From positions 1,826,995 to 1,890,994 of the forward strand of contig JAHBZH010000001.1 in assembly GCA_019635535.1 (NCBI GenBank): a DNA stretch of 64,000 bases, given 5' to 3'. A program made the translations under genes and the position numbers. This DNA comes from Sphingomonas sp. (GTDB lineage Bacteria; Pseudomonadota; Alphaproteobacteria; Sphingomonadales; Sphingomonadaceae). Positions 9,811 through 23,833 of the stretch are shown one piece after another. How positions within the stretch are numbered: the stretch's first letter is position 1; each line of letters opens with the position of its first letter. The notes beneath the pieces were generated by a model. The model saw nothing but the letters and a program-made list of their open reading frames with translations. It ran no database searches and was not told the origin of the DNA.

Positions 9811-9875
9811 ACGTCCGCAACGGGTCGAAAATCGACCTTCCGCCCACCGCTTCCAATGTAGGAAATGCTCTGTCA
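9811..9875 (-). repeat. interspersed repeat, copy 1 (related copy at 43122-43183)
   Basis: Read on the minus strand this copy shares TGACAGAG, ATTTCCT, CATTGGAAGCG, GGGCGG and AGGTC, in the same order and spacing, with the plus strand at 43122-43183. It also has an internal hairpin GGTCGATTTTCGACC. It occupies part of the roughly 300-base gene-free stretch 9803-10101. The remainder of that stretch holds only a CCCCGAATCGGGG palindrome near 9892 and no gene that I can support. Confidence 0.7.
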
Positions 9876-10101
9876 CGCTTGCCCCGAATCGGGGTCCCGG
9901 CCTCGTTTCGTCGGCTCTTTGAAATCTTCGGTCCGACGCGCGCCATCGGCGCCCCCGCCAAAACACCCCTCACCCTGTCAACTTTGTCAACTTAACACTC
10001 TGCACGCCCGCTGGCGCACGGCGCGTTTTCGCCGTGAATTTCGGCTTGTGGGTGTCCTCCGAATCGCTTGCCACTCCGCCGCACTCTCCTTAAGCAGCCG
10101 C

Positions 10102-13076
<2,975 letters not shown>

Positions 13077-13144
13077 CCATCCTCTTGCCTTTCGCCCGGG
13101 GATGGAGGAGCCTCGACAGGTCCATTTCGGGGGAGATTGGTGAC

Positions 13145-13435
13145 ATGCGGGGCTTAGTGCCGCTTGCGGCAATGGCTGCGTTGATCGGCTGCTCCGGCGG
13201 CATCGCCTCGGCCACTTGCGAAGACGTCGCCGCGCGCGCCGTCGAGATCGCCGCCTCCGAACCGATCCAGATCCGCTCGACTGCCGACCCTCGCGAAATC
13301 GCGCGCACCCCGGCCGATTTGCGCTGCACCGCCAGCGCGGTTCTCAGTGACGAACGCGCCACGACGCTGTACCTGCGCGCCTATGATGACAATGGCAGTC
13401 TCATGGTCGCCTATCAGGAGCATCCGTTCGACTGA
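13145..13435 (+). CDS. small putative lipoprotein
   Basis: 96 residues from ATG 13145. The N-terminus (MRGLVPLAAMAALIGCSGG) has a lipobox-like ALIGC, so Cys16 may be lipidated. Two further cysteines (ATCEDVA, LRCTAS) could form a disulfide. No recognised domain. It lies between guaB and the rsmB-like gene on the same strand. Confidence 0.75.
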   Translation: MRGLVPLAAMAALIGCSGGIASATCEDVAARAVEIAASEPIQIRSTADPREIARTPADLRCTASAVLSDERATTLYLRAYDDNGSLMVAYQEHPFD

Positions 13436-13450
13436 GTTTCGGAGTCGGCG

Positions 13451-14635
13451 ATGACACCGGCCGCGCGCGCCCAGGCGGCGATCGAGCTGCTCGACGAAAT
13501 CGTCATTGCCGCCCGCGAAGGCGGCGCGGCCGCCGATACGCTCGTCCAACGCTATTTCAAGACGCGCCGCTATGCCGGATCGAAGGACCGCCGCGCGGTC
13601 CGCGATCTCGTCTACCGTGCGATCCGCCGCGCCGGCGATCGCCCCGAATCGGGCCGCGCCGCCCTGCTCGGCTTCGCCGCTGTCGAGCCCGATCTGCTGA
13701 CTGTGTTCGACGGCTCGCCCCACGGTCCCGCGCCCGTGCGGGAAGGCGAGGCCGCGGCGCCCGCCTCTGTCGTGCCCGCCTGGCTCGCCGGCCGGTTCGA
13801 TCCGGCGCTGGGCGCGGGCGAATTGCCGGCTCTGCTCGAACGCGCGACCCTCGACCTGCGCGTGAACCGCCTGCGGGGCACCCGAGAGGAAGCGCTGGCG
13901 GCCATGCCGGAAGCCGAGCCGACACCACATTCGCCGCTGGGTCTGCGTCTTCCGGAAGGCTTTCAGGTGGAGCAATCCGAAAGCTGGGCATCAGGCCTGG
14001 TCGAAGTTCAGGACGAAGGCAGCCAACTCCTGTGCCTGGTCTGCGATGTCCGCCTCGGCATGACGGTGATCGACCTGTGCGCGGGCGCCGGCGGCAAGAC
14101 GCTCGCGCTGGCCGCCGAGATGGCGGGAGAAGGACGGCTCGTCGCGTCGGACACCGATCGCGCCCGCCTCTCGCGCATGGCGCCTCGACTGGCGCGCGCG
14201 GGCGTCGGCATCGTCGAGACGCGGCTGCTCGATCCGGGCCGCGAATCGGCGGCGTTCGCCGATCTCGCCGGGGCGGCCGATCTGGTGCTGATCGATGCCC
14301 CCTGCTCGGGCAGCGGCACCTGGCGCCGCAATCCGGAAACGCGCTGGCGCCTGACGCCGGAGCGTTTGGAACGGCTCGTCGCGCTTCAGGCACATCTTCT
14401 TGATATCGGCGCGGAACTTGTCCGTCCTGGCGGCCATTTGGTCTATGCGGTCTGTTCGCTGCTGACCGAAGAGGGGCGCGATCAGGCCGCGAAATTCGAA
14501 ATGCGTCGTTCAGCCTTCGTTCGGGACTTGGGCCCCATGAATGCAGGACGCGCCGCCGGCGCCGGGCACCTGCTCAGCCCCGCCGCCGACGGCACGGACG
14601 GCTTTTTCGTCGCGCGCTGGCGGTGCCCATGCTAG
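13451..14635 (+). CDS. RsmB/NOP2-family RNA (cytosine-5) methyltransferase
   Basis: 394 residues. A NusB-like N-terminal region is followed by an S-adenosylmethionine fold: DLCAGAGGKTLALA (SAM site), VASDTD, LIDAPCSGSGTWRRNP (motif IV with Cys) and VYAVCSLLTEEG (motif VI with the catalytic Cys). These two cysteines define m5C RNA methyltransferases of the RsmB family, which modify 16S rRNA; the exact target cytosine is inferred only. It begins 15 bases after the lipoprotein gene. Confidence 0.92.
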   Translation: MTPAARAQAAIELLDEIVIAAREGGAAADTLVQRYFKTRRYAGSKDRRAVRDLVYRAIRRAGDRPESGRAALLGFAAVEPDLLTVFDGSPHGPAPVREGEAAAPASVVPAWLAGRFDPALGAGELPALLERATLDLRVNRLRGTREEALAAMPEAEPTPHSPLGLRLPEGFQVEQSESWASGLVEVQDEGSQLLCLVCDVRLGMTVIDLCAGAGGKTLALAAEMAGEGRLVASDTDRARLSRMAPRLARAGVGIVETRLLDPGRESAAFADLAGAADLVLIDAPCSGSGTWRRNPETRWRLTPERLERLVALQAHLLDIGAELVRPGGHLVYAVCSLLTEEGRDQAAKFEMRRSAFVRDLGPMNAGRAAGAGHLLSPAADGTDGFFVARWRCPC

Positions 14636-14664
14636 CCTTGCCGCGACCGGGAATGGAGTATCTG

Positions 14665-15186
14665 ATGCGCCTCATGCCGATTGCCCTCACGATCGCCGTC
14701 GCGGCGGCCACGATCGCCGCTGCCGGCCATGGCCAGCGCGCCGACGACCAGATCGACCCGCGCTCGGCGGCGATGGTTGAACAGGCTCGGACATTGTCTG
14801 CCGCGGGCCGATACAACGAAGCGATCGACCTACTCGAAACCGCGCTCGCCATCGATCCGGGCAATCGCGGCGCTTATGTCCAGCTCGGCCGTGTCGCTCA
14901 GGCGCAGCGGCTGCCGGGCAAGGCGATCCGGCTCTATAGCGATGCGCTCCGGCTCGAGCCGAATGACGTCAACGCGCTTGCGGGACAGGGCGAGGCCTAT
15001 GTCCAGCGCGGCGCGGTCGATCGCGCGCGAACCAATCTCGAACGCGTCCGCTCTCTGTGCCGCGCGCCTTGCGCCCAGGCCGATCAGCTCGCCGCCGCAA
15101 TCACGCGCGGCCCGCCCGCCGAAGTCGTGCAGGCGCAGCGCCCCGAGCCGCCGGCGCCGCCCGCCGTTCAGCCGCGCGGCAATTAG
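14665..15186 (+). CDS. exported TPR-repeat protein
   Basis: 173 residues from ATG 14665, with GGAG 7 bases upstream; an ATG at 14653 is the alternative. It has a signal peptide ([21 protein letters not shown]) and two to three tetratricopeptide repeats (about 33-130: [20 protein letters not shown] and the following units), then a Pro/Ala-rich tail. TPR proteins are interaction scaffolds. The partner is unknown. The stop overlaps the stop of the convergent rsmA gene by four bases. Confidence 0.85.
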   Translation: MRLMPIALTIAVAAATIAAAGHGQRADDQIDPRSAAMVEQARTLSAAGRYNEAIDLLETALAIDPGNRGAYVQLGRVAQAQRLPGKAIRLYSDALRLEPNDVNALAGQGEAYVQRGAVDRARTNLERVRSLCRAPCAQADQLAAAITRGPPAEVVQAQRPEPPAPPAVQPRGN

Positions 15187-16010
15187 GCCGCGATCAGCCG
15201 CGCCAGCGCGACGAAATCGGCGACGTTAAGCGTCTCCGCGCGCCGCTGCGGATCGATGCCGAGCTGCTGGAGGGCATCCAGCGCCCCCGGGACACTCTTG
15301 AGCGACTGGCGCAGCATCTTGCGGCGCTGGCCGAAAGCGGCGGCGGTCAGGCGCTCCAGCATCTCCGCGCGCACCTCCGGCGGCGCTGCTGCGGGCACGA
15401 TATGGACCACCGCCGACATGACCTTGGGTGGCGGCACGAAGGCGGAGCGATGCACTTTCATCGCCAGTGTGGCGGTCGCACGCCACTGGGCGAGAACCGC
15501 GAGGCGGCCATAGGCGCCCATGCCCGGCTTCGCCACGATCCGCTCGGCCACTTCCTGCTGGAACATCAATGTCAGCGATGTCCACCATGGCGGCCAGCTT
15601 TCGCCGCCGAGCCAGCGCACGAGCAATGCGGTCCCGACATTGTAAGGCAGATTGGCGACGATATGGGCGGGACCGACAGCTGCGGCCTCGTCGATCGCCA
15701 GGGCATCGCCCTCGATCACACTGAGCCTTCCGTCTGCCGCGTCGCCAAGCTCCGCCAAAGCGGGCAGGCAGCGGCGGTCGCGCTCGACCGCGACGACCTC
15801 GGCGCCGGTGCGCAGCAAGGCGCGGGTAAGTCCGCCGGGGCCCGGCCCGACCTCATAGACTCGCGCACCAGCCAGCGGGCCAGGCACGCGTGCGATCCGA
15901 TCCAGCAAGTGCTCGTCGAGCAGGAAATTCTGGCCGAGCGCCTTCGACGCGGCGAGCCCGTGGCGCGCGATCACTTCGCGCAGTGGCGGCAATGGATCGA
16001 GCGCCTTCAC
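15183..16010 (-). CDS. rsmA: 16S rRNA dimethyladenosine transferase RsmA (KsgA)
   Basis: 275 residues from a GTG at 16010, whose GTGA overlaps the pdxA stop. The longer frame upstream is antisense shadow of pdxA. Motifs: [21 protein letters not shown] (SAM site), [10 protein letters not shown] (motif IV NLPY) and [12 protein letters not shown]. The enzyme dimethylates two adjacent adenines in helix 45 of 16S rRNA. It is the last gene of lptD-surA-pdxA-rsmA, the order known from E. coli. Confidence 0.97.
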   Translation of the reverse strand: MKALDPLPPLREVIARHGLAASKALGQNFLLDEHLLDRIARVPGPLAGARVYEVGPGPGGLTRALLRTGAEVVAVERDRRCLPALAELGDAADGRLSVIEGDALAIDEAAAVGPAHIVANLPYNVGTALLVRWLGGESWPPWWTSLTLMFQQEVAERIVAKPGMGAYGRLAVLAQWRATATLAMKVHRSAFVPPPKVMSAVVHIVPAAAPPEVRAEMLERLTAAAFGQRRKMLRQSLKSVPGALDALQQLGIDPQRRAETLNVADFVALARLIAA

Positions 16011-16993
16011 GCCGCGGCGAGGCGGCCAGCACATTCTCCGGCGGTGCGGATCGCCGCGATCATCGCGCCCGGATCGGCGACATTCTTGCCGGCGATATCG
16101 AAGGCGGTGCCGTGATCGGGCGAGGTGCGCACGATCGGCAGGCCGAGCGTGACGTTGATGCCCTCGTCGAAGTGCAGCGTCTTCAGGGGGATCAGCGCCT
16201 GATCGTGATACATGCACAGCGCCATGTCGTAACCGGCACGGCGATGGGCATTGAACATGATGTCGGGTGGGTGCGGCCCCGTCACTTCGAAGCCTTCCTC
16301 GCGCAGCCGCTCGATCGCGGGCATGATGATGTCGATCTCCTCGCGGCCGAGCGCGCCGTTCTCGCCCGCATGCGGGTTGAGCCCGGCGACGGCGATCCGG
16401 GGCGCGTCGATGCCGAACTGGCGCTGCAGCCCGCGCGCGGCCGCACGGCCCTTGGCCACGATCCGCTCGGCCGTGAGCACCGCCGTCACTTCGGCGAGCG
16501 GGATATGCGTGGTGACGGGAATGACGCGCAGGGTCGGCCCGGCGAGCATCATCGCGACCAGCTCGCCCGCCACACCGCAGCGTTCGGCGACGAATTCGGT
16601 CTGTCCGGGATGAGTGAAACCGACTGCGTAGAGCCGGGTCTTGGAAACGGGTCCGGTGACGAGGCCCGAAGCCGCGCCCGAGCGGGCCAGGCCGACCGCG
16701 AGCTCCAGCGCGTCAAGCGCGTTGCGCGCGCCGATGAGATCGAGGCTGCCGGGCGGCGCGGTCGAATCGGCGACGCGGATGATCGGCAGGGCCTCGTCGA
16801 ACAGCGTCATGGCTTCGGCCGGGTCGGCGATGACGGCGATCGGGCCGTCCCATGCCGCTTCGACCGCGCCGACATCGCCGACCGCGAAAAAGGGAGGCAG
16901 CGCTTCCTCGGCGCGACGCGTCCAGCTCTTGGCGATAACCTCTGCGCCGATGCCCGCCGGATCGCCCAGCGAAACCGCGAGCGGCGCCGGCAA
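16007..16993 (-). CDS. pdxA: 4-hydroxythreonine-4-phosphate dehydrogenase
   Basis: About 328 residues. It catalyses an NAD-dependent step of pyridoxal phosphate synthesis. Motifs: [40 protein letters not shown] and [11 protein letters not shown] (metal-binding His/Asp). The frame stays open to 17086 without a plausible start; the TTG at 16993 lies 5 bases beyond the surA stop and gives the family N-terminus. No strong ribosome-binding site is visible, so translation probably depends on coupling to surA. Confidence 0.95.
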   Translation of the reverse strand: MPAPLAVSLGDPAGIGAEVIAKSWTRRAEEALPPFFAVGDVGAVEAAWDGPIAVIADPAEAMTLFDEALPIIRVADSTAPPGSLDLIGARNALDALELAVGLARSGAASGLVTGPVSKTRLYAVGFTHPGQTEFVAERCGVAGELVAMMLAGPTLRVIPVTTHIPLAEVTAVLTAERIVAKGRAAARGLQRQFGIDAPRIAVAGLNPHAGENGALGREEIDIIMPAIERLREEGFEVTGPHPPDIMFNAHRRAGYDMALCMYHDQALIPLKTLHFDEGINVTLGLPIVRTSPDHGTAFDIAGKNVADPGAMIAAIRTAGECAGRLAAA

Positions 16994-16997
16994 GGAC

Positions 16998-18323
16998 TCA
17001 GCGATAATCGACCACCGCGTCGCGCCTGAGGTCGCGCAGATAGCGCTGCGCCCGGCGGTTGACGCGCTCCTCGTTGATCTGGGCATAGACCTGATCGAAG
17101 CTCGGCCCGCCGGCGGCTTCCGGATCGTCGCGACCGCACAGGACGAGAACGTTGATCCGCTCGGTGGATCCGAACGGCGGCGTCGCCTGGCCGATATTGA
17201 GATCGAGCAGCATCTGCTGAAGCTGCGGCGGCAGTTCGCGTACGCGCACTTGGTCGTTGGAGATCAGCTCGGCGCCGATCGACGTTGCGGTCTGCGTCGC
17301 GGCACCGCAGCCGCCCATCGACTGGGTGGCCGTGGCGAGCTGGTTGGCGCGGGCCTGGGCCTGCGCCTCGCTCGTCCCTGCAGGGTTCGTCACCGAAATC
17401 TGCATCAGACTGAGCATCGCATCGCGGGGGTCGGCGACGAGAATCTGACGGCTGTCGGCCAGCGCGACGATCGAGAAGCCGCCCGGCAGCGGAACGGGAT
17501 CGCTGATCGCTCCGACCGGCATTTCCTGGACCAGCCCGGCGAGTTCCGGCGGAAGCTGCTCCACGCGCACCCAGCCGAGATCGCCACCGACGGCAGCTGT
17601 CGATGCTTCGGAAAACTGCCGCGCATAAGCCTGGAAGGAGGCGCCGGCGCGAATCTGCTGGACGATGCGCTGCGCGTTGGCGCGTGCTTCGGCGGCGGTT
17701 TCGGGAGTGGAGGAGATGAAAATCTCAGCGACTCGATATTCGGCGGTCCCGCGCGAGGCGTTGAGCCGGTCGATCACCGACTGAACCTCGTCGTCGCCGA
17801 CCGTGACGAACGGCTCGATATTGCGCCGCTGCACCCGCTGCCAGGACAGCTCGCCGCGAATCTGCCGCTTCAGCGAGCGTTCCGACGAGCCGATCGAACG
17901 GAGATAGGCGGCGAAATTCTGCGGTGTCTGGTTGAAGCCGCCGGCGAAGCGGGCGAAATACTGGTCTACGTCGCGTTCCTCGACGGCGACTTCCTGTTGC
18001 CGCGCCGCTTGGATCTGCAGCGTCTCGTCGATCAGGTTGCGGAGCACCTGGGCGCGCACCCGCTGAAGCTCCTCGGGCGGAAGCTCGATGCGGTTGGACG
18101 CGACGATCAGCGCCAGGCGATGATCGATGTCGCTTTCGGTGATGACCTCGCCATTGACGATCGCGGTCGCCTTGCGCACGCCGGGCTGCACATTGCCGAC
18201 GAACTGCACATTGTCGGGGATATCGAGACCGGCGATGCCGGGCTGATTCTGGGCCGCCGCAACCACCGAGAGCAAGGAGACGGCCAATATCGCGGCCGCC
18301 CTTGGGAACCTACCGAGCTTCAT
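16998..18323 (-). CDS. surA: periplasmic chaperone/peptidyl-prolyl isomerase SurA
   Basis: 441 residues from the second of two adjacent ATGs, the one best spaced from GGAGGA. It has a signal peptide (MKLGRFPRAAAILAVSLLSVVAAAQ), the SurA N-terminal chaperone domain (about 45-190), one PpiC rotamase domain (EYRVAEIFIS to GGFSIVALADS) and a degenerate second rotamase-like domain with two cysteines (GGCGAA and VLCGRD). SurA assists outer-membrane protein folding; its neighbour encodes its client LptD. Confidence 0.94.
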   Translation of the reverse strand: MKLGRFPRAAAILAVSLLSVVAAAQNQPGIAGLDIPDNVQFVGNVQPGVRKATAIVNGEVITESDIDHRLALIVASNRIELPPEELQRVRAQVLRNLIDETLQIQAARQQEVAVEERDVDQYFARFAGGFNQTPQNFAAYLRSIGSSERSLKRQIRGELSWQRVQRRNIEPFVTVGDDEVQSVIDRLNASRGTAEYRVAEIFISSTPETAAEARANAQRIVQQIRAGASFQAYARQFSEASTAAVGGDLGWVRVEQLPPELAGLVQEMPVGAISDPVPLPGGFSIVALADSRQILVADPRDAMLSLMQISVTNPAGTSEAQAQARANQLATATQSMGGCGAATQTATSIGAELISNDQVRVRELPPQLQQMLLDLNIGQATPPFGSTERINVLVLCGRDDPEAAGGPSFDQVYAQINEERVNRRAQRYLRDLRRDAVVDYR

Positions 18324-18391
18324 CATTCCTCCAGTGAGCGCAGGCTTCGATCCTGCCCGTTCCATGCTGAACCAAAGCTTAGCGCCGTTCT

Positions 18392-20605
18392 TTAGCGGCC
18401 GAGATTGCGCAACGCCACCCGGATGAGGAAGGTGTTGCCGCGCCGCGCGTCGCCGGTCGTCTCATAGTCGCGCCGCCAGGTCAGGCCAAGCTCGATACAT
18501 TCGTCGTCATAGAGAATGCCGATGCGGTGGCGGACCGGATCGAAGCCGTCCGATTGGGACAGCGGATCCTCCTGCCGGTCGGTCAGGTCGATCACCGCCG
18601 ATCCGAAGATCGACCAGTAACGCGCGAATCGCACCCGCCCGCCGAAACGGATTTCCTCGCGGTCGCGCAGGTCCTCGATCCCGGGGTCCACATCGCGGTC
18701 GAGCCGCAAATAGCCGATCGTCGCATAGGTCTGGCGCCCGCCGACCGTGGCGTCGATCTCGTTGCGCCTGATGCTGAGGCTTTCCTTGTCGAGCCGGAAG
18801 CGATGGACGAGATTGACGCGCCGGCCGATGCGCAGCGTCGTGCGGCCGACAATGTCGGAGAAGCGGTCGGAAAGGCCGGTGCCGATCGGCAGGATGCTCT
18901 CGCGCGTGCTCAGCCGGTAGCTCTGGCCGATATTGGTGCGGACCGCGATGCCGGGCAGGTCGAAAGCCCAGTCGGCGCCGTAAGTGATGCGCACGCCGTC
19001 CTCCCAGCGGTCATGGCCGGGGAAGCGATTGAGCGCGAACAGGTTGGAATCCTCCAGATCGACGGCGCGCGCGTCCTCGTTGGGGATGTCGAGATTGTCG
19101 GTCGCCGGCGAGGCGACGAACTGGAGGCGCGGAGTCAGCCGCTGGGTGCCGCCGAGAAACGTGCCGATGAAAGGCCATTTGAGATCGGCCGCGACCGCGC
19201 CGATGAAACGGCCGCTCCATCCCTCCGTGCCGCGATAAAGCTCCGTCTGGGTGAGCAGGGTGTCGTTGGCGTGATAGACATCGCTGCGCGCGAAAGCGGT
19301 GAGCACCAGTTCCTGGCCCCAGGGCAGGATGTCGCGACGTTCCCATTCGGCGCTGGCGAAGGCGCGCTGCGTGTCCTGGCCTTCGGGGCGCAGGATGGAA
19401 AGGCTGTTGACCCTTAGCTCGAAACGCCCGCCGGCCCATGGATCGGCGAGCCGCCAGCGCGCGTCGATCGCCGGCAGCGCGATCGGCTGCTGCCCCTCCA
19501 CATCGGTGACGCGCAGGCCCTGGAACGCCCAGCCTGCAATCGAGACATAGCTGTCCGTCCCGATCCGCTCGACCTCGATCATCGAGCGCAGCCGGTCGTC
19601 CCGCGAGATATCGTAGCGGCGCATGAAGGTGCGGTCGGTGGCGTAGCGCCCCGCCGCGGTCACGCTCCATTGCGGGTTGAGCTGCCAGCGGCCGCTGCCT
19701 TCGATATAGCCGCGAAAACCGCGATCTCCCTCAGGATCGGGCAAATTCGGATCGATCGCGAGGCGCGATCCGAAGGTGCCGTAACCGTGCAACTGGAAGG
19801 CGCCGCGCCGGGTGAGCTGGCGATATTCCGCCTCCAGCATCGGGGCGACCTCGGTATAGATGTGCGGCGTGAGGGTGAGATCGCGGTTGGACGCGAAGCG
19901 TAGATAATAGGGAACGCTGATCTCCAGCCCGTTCAGCCGGTCGTAGCGGATTTCCGGAACCAGCACGCCGCTGCCGCCGCCTTGGCTCCCGTCCGGGTGC
20001 GACAGGCCGGGCAGGCCCAGGATCGGAGTGCCGAACAGGTTGAGCGTCGCACCTTGATAGCTGATCCGGCGGCGGACGGGATCGTGGGTGACGCGCACTG
20101 CATTGATCTGCCAGGTCGGTGCCTTGGGGCAGCCCTCGGCATCGACGACCGCGCAGGGCGTGTAGGCGGCCCGGTTCAGCGTCGTGATACCGTTCTCGCG
20201 CCGCGCCTCTATCGCGGCGAGCCGACCGCCGTCGGCCAGCACGAGCAGCAGATTTTCGATCACGCCGTCGCGCAGATTGTCTTCGAGCAGCACGCTGTCG
20301 CCATAAGCGACGTCGCCGCCCGGGCTGATCAGCCGGACATCGCCGCCGGCGCGCACCTCCCCGCTGGTCCGGTTCCAGGTGACGGTGTCGGCACGCAGAT
20401 TGTAGCCTTCGCGGTTCATCCGCACTTCGCCGGCGGCGGTCACCAACTCGCTGTCCTGATCATATTCCAGCCGGTCTGCGCTGAACGCGACCTGGTCGGG
20501 CGCGGCGGCGCTGGCCGGAGCCGGCGGCTCCTGCGCCCAGCCGGCGCAAGGCAGGCCGAGCAGCAGGGGCAAGGCGGTCCGGCAGATGGTTCGAAACGTC
20601 GTCAC
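18392..20605 (-). CDS. lptD: LPS-assembly protein LptD
   Basis: 737 residues from a GTG at 20605 (VTTFRTICRTALPLLLGLP signal peptide). The open frame continues far upstream only as antisense to pepA. An N-terminal OstA/LptA-like beta domain (AAPDQVAFSADRLEYDQDSE onward) is followed by the LptD beta-barrel. Cysteines in TPCAVVDAEGC and near the C-terminus (YDDECIELGLTW) could form the disulfides needed for LptD function. With LptE it inserts lipopolysaccharide or its sphingolipid equivalent into the outer membrane. First gene of lptD-surA-pdxA-rsmA; divergent from pepA. Confidence 0.96.
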   Translation of the reverse strand: MTTFRTICRTALPLLLGLPCAGWAQEPPAPASAAAPDQVAFSADRLEYDQDSELVTAAGEVRMNREGYNLRADTVTWNRTSGEVRAGGDVRLISPGGDVAYGDSVLLEDNLRDGVIENLLLVLADGGRLAAIEARRENGITTLNRAAYTPCAVVDAEGCPKAPTWQINAVRVTHDPVRRRISYQGATLNLFGTPILGLPGLSHPDGSQGGGSGVLVPEIRYDRLNGLEISVPYYLRFASNRDLTLTPHIYTEVAPMLEAEYRQLTRRGAFQLHGYGTFGSRLAIDPNLPDPEGDRGFRGYIEGSGRWQLNPQWSVTAAGRYATDRTFMRRYDISRDDRLRSMIEVERIGTDSYVSIAGWAFQGLRVTDVEGQQPIALPAIDARWRLADPWAGGRFELRVNSLSILRPEGQDTQRAFASAEWERRDILPWGQELVLTAFARSDVYHANDTLLTQTELYRGTEGWSGRFIGAVAADLKWPFIGTFLGGTQRLTPRLQFVASPATDNLDIPNEDARAVDLEDSNLFALNRFPGHDRWEDGVRITYGADWAFDLPGIAVRTNIGQSYRLSTRESILPIGTGLSDRFSDIVGRTTLRIGRRVNLVHRFRLDKESLSIRRNEIDATVGGRQTYATIGYLRLDRDVDPGIEDLRDREEIRFGGRVRFARYWSIFGSAVIDLTDRQEDPLSQSDGFDPVRHRIGILYDDECIELGLTWRRDYETTGDARRGNTFLIRVALRNLGR

Positions 20606-20731
20606 AAAATCCCGCTGCCCTGGCCCGAGCCCAGTGTCCTGAAGGCGCCCCAGCCTATTGCACCTGCGCCCGCTCCCTGCAATGGCGGGTCTATCCGGCC
20701 ACGCAAACGGCCGTCTTGGGAGATTTGTTTC

Positions 20732-22213
<1,482 letters not shown>

Positions 22214-22291
22214 AGCGGCTCTTGCCCTTGCGGCGTGCCCTCTCTAGAGAGCCGCCGCAACATTCCTTCCAGACACGGAGTTTCTCGGGCC

Positions 22292-22714
22292 ATGGCCACG
22301 ACGCGCACCTTCTCGATCATCAAGCCGGACGCGACCCGGCGCAACCTCACCGGCGCGGTCACCGCCAAGCTGGAGGAGGCCGGCCTGCGCATCGTCGCCT
22401 CCAAGCGCATCCACATGACCAGGGAACAGGCCGAGGGTTTCTACGGTGTCCACCGCGAGCGCCCCTTCTTCAACGATCTGGTCGCCTTCATGACCTCCGG
22501 CCCGGTGGTCGTGCAGGTGCTCGAGGGCGAGGACGCCGTCGCCCGCAACCGCGAGGTGATGGGCGCGACCAATCCCGAGAACGCCGACGCGGGCACGATC
22601 CGCAAGACCTTCGCCGAATCGATCGAGGCGAACAGCGTCCACGGTTCGGACAGCGACGAGAATGCGAAGATCGAGATCGACTTCTTCTTCACGCCGGAAG
22701 AGATCGTCGGCTGA
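22292..22714 (+). CDS. ndk: nucleoside diphosphate kinase
   Basis: 140 residues from ATG 22292. It transfers phosphate between nucleoside tri- and diphosphates through a phospho-His; the catalytic His lies in [20 protein letters not shown] at the N-terminus and [15 protein letters not shown] are diagnostic. It stands between pepA and a repeat cluster. Confidence 0.97.
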   Translation: MATTRTFSIIKPDATRRNLTGAVTAKLEEAGLRIVASKRIHMTREQAEGFYGVHRERPFFNDLVAFMTSGPVVVQVLEGEDAVARNREVMGATNPENADAGTIRKTFAESIEANSVHGSDSDENAKIEIDFFFTPEEIVG

Positions 22715-22722
22715 CCTCCTTT

Positions 22723-22843
22723 CCTCCCCGGCATTTGCCGGGGAGGGGAACCATCCAAAGGATTGTGGAGGGGTAACTTTCAGGCCTTCGCCAACCCCTC
22801 CACCAGCTTCGCTGGTCCCCCTCCCCACGAAAGCATGGGGAGG
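22723..22843. repeat. mosaic of palindromic repeats
   Basis: Three nested palindromes lie between convergent ndk and the yjbR-like gene. First, CCTCCCCGGC and its complement with an ATTT loop (22723-22746). Second, GTGGAGGGGT at 22765-22774 faces ACCCCTCCAC at 22794-22803. Third, CCTCCCC at 22820-22826 faces GGGGAGG at 22837-22843. The first has the same design and loop as the hairpin at 62202-62233. Confidence 0.8.
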
Positions 22844-22847
22844 AAAT

Positions 22848-23225
22848 TCAGAAGCCCCGCATCTCCGCCAGCCGCCTGGGCGCGACCATCGCCCAGCTGC
22901 TCTCGATCCGATCCGCGACATGGTCCCAGTCGACCGTCTCGCCGTCCAGCTGGATGCCGATCCAGCCCGACGGCGCCAGATAGGCCGGCCGGTAATAGAG
23001 GTCCGGATCGGCCTCGATCAGCATGTCCTGCTCCTCCGCGCCGCCGGTCTTCACCGCGACGGACGTGATGTCGTTGGCGTGATGATCGTGCAGGAACCAG
23101 GCGAAGATTCTGCCCTTGTCGATCAGGAAGACCGGCTGGCCGTGCGAGATTTTCTCCGCCGCGCCCGGCAGGGAAAGGCAGATCGCACGCACCCGCGCGT
23201 AACAGGCGTCTCGATCGGGGCTCAT
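22848..23225 (-). CDS. MmcQ/YjbR family protein
   Basis: 125 residues from ATG 23225, which overlaps the purN stop by four bases (ATGA). Motifs typical of the family: LSLPGAAEKISHGQPVF, FAWF, YYRPAYLAPSGWIGI and DWDHVADRIESSW. YjbR-like proteins adopt a CyaY/double-wing fold thought to bind DNA, with no established role. Third gene of purM-purN-yjbR. Confidence 0.9.
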   Translation of the reverse strand: MSPDRDACYARVRAICLSLPGAAEKISHGQPVFLIDKGRIFAWFLHDHHANDITSVAVKTGGAEEQDMLIEADPDLYYRPAYLAPSGWIGIQLDGETVDWDHVADRIESSWAMVAPRRLAEMRGF

Positions 23226-23833
23226 GCCACATCCTCCTGTTCGATTGCGTCGCCGCGCAGCAGGCGGCAATAGGCGTCCAGCGCCTGCGGATAGAGTCCG
23301 TGCTCCGCTTCCAGCACGCGCGCGGAAAGGCTGTCGGCATCGTCCCGCGGCTGGATGCGAACCCTGGACTGGGCCAGGACTGGGCCGGAATCGAGATCGT
23401 CGGTCACGATATGGACCGAGCATCCGCCATATTCGTCCCCCGCCAGCAAGGCGCGCCGATGCGTGTCCAACCCCTTGTGCAGCGGCAGCAGCGAGGGATG
23501 GACGTTGAGGATGCGATCCGGCCAGCGCGCCACGAATTCCGGCGACAGCAGCCGCATATAGCCCGCAAGCGCGACCAGGCCGATCTCATGGGCCTCCAGC
23601 GCCTTGTCCAGCTCCGCGTCGTAATCGGCGCGGGCCATCCCCTTGTGGCTCATCGCCCAGGTCGGAATGCCCAGCCGTTTCGCCGCGACCAGCCCGCGCG
23701 CGCCGGGTACGTTCGATGCGACCAGCGCGATGTCATAAGCCCGGTCGGGATCGCGGCGCTTATATTCCGACAGCGCGACCATGTTGGAGCCGCGCCCGGA
23801 GATCAGCACCCCGATCCGGATGCGTTCAGCCAT
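23222..23833 (-). CDS. purN: phosphoribosylglycinamide formyltransferase
   Basis: 203 residues. It transfers a formyl group from 10-formyl-tetrahydrofolate to GAR in purine synthesis. Motifs: [38 protein letters not shown] (catalytic Asn and His) and the downstream Asp segment [13 protein letters not shown]. Its start overlaps the purM stop by eight bases. Confidence 0.97.
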   Translation of the reverse strand: MAERIRIGVLISGRGSNMVALSEYKRRDPDRAYDIALVASNVPGARGLVAAKRLGIPTWAMSHKGMARADYDAELDKALEAHEIGLVALAGYMRLLSPEFVARWPDRILNVHPSLLPLHKGLDTHRRALLAGDEYGGCSVHIVTDDLDSGPVLAQSRVRIQPRDDADSLSARVLEAEHGLYPQALDAYCRLLRGDAIEQEDVA

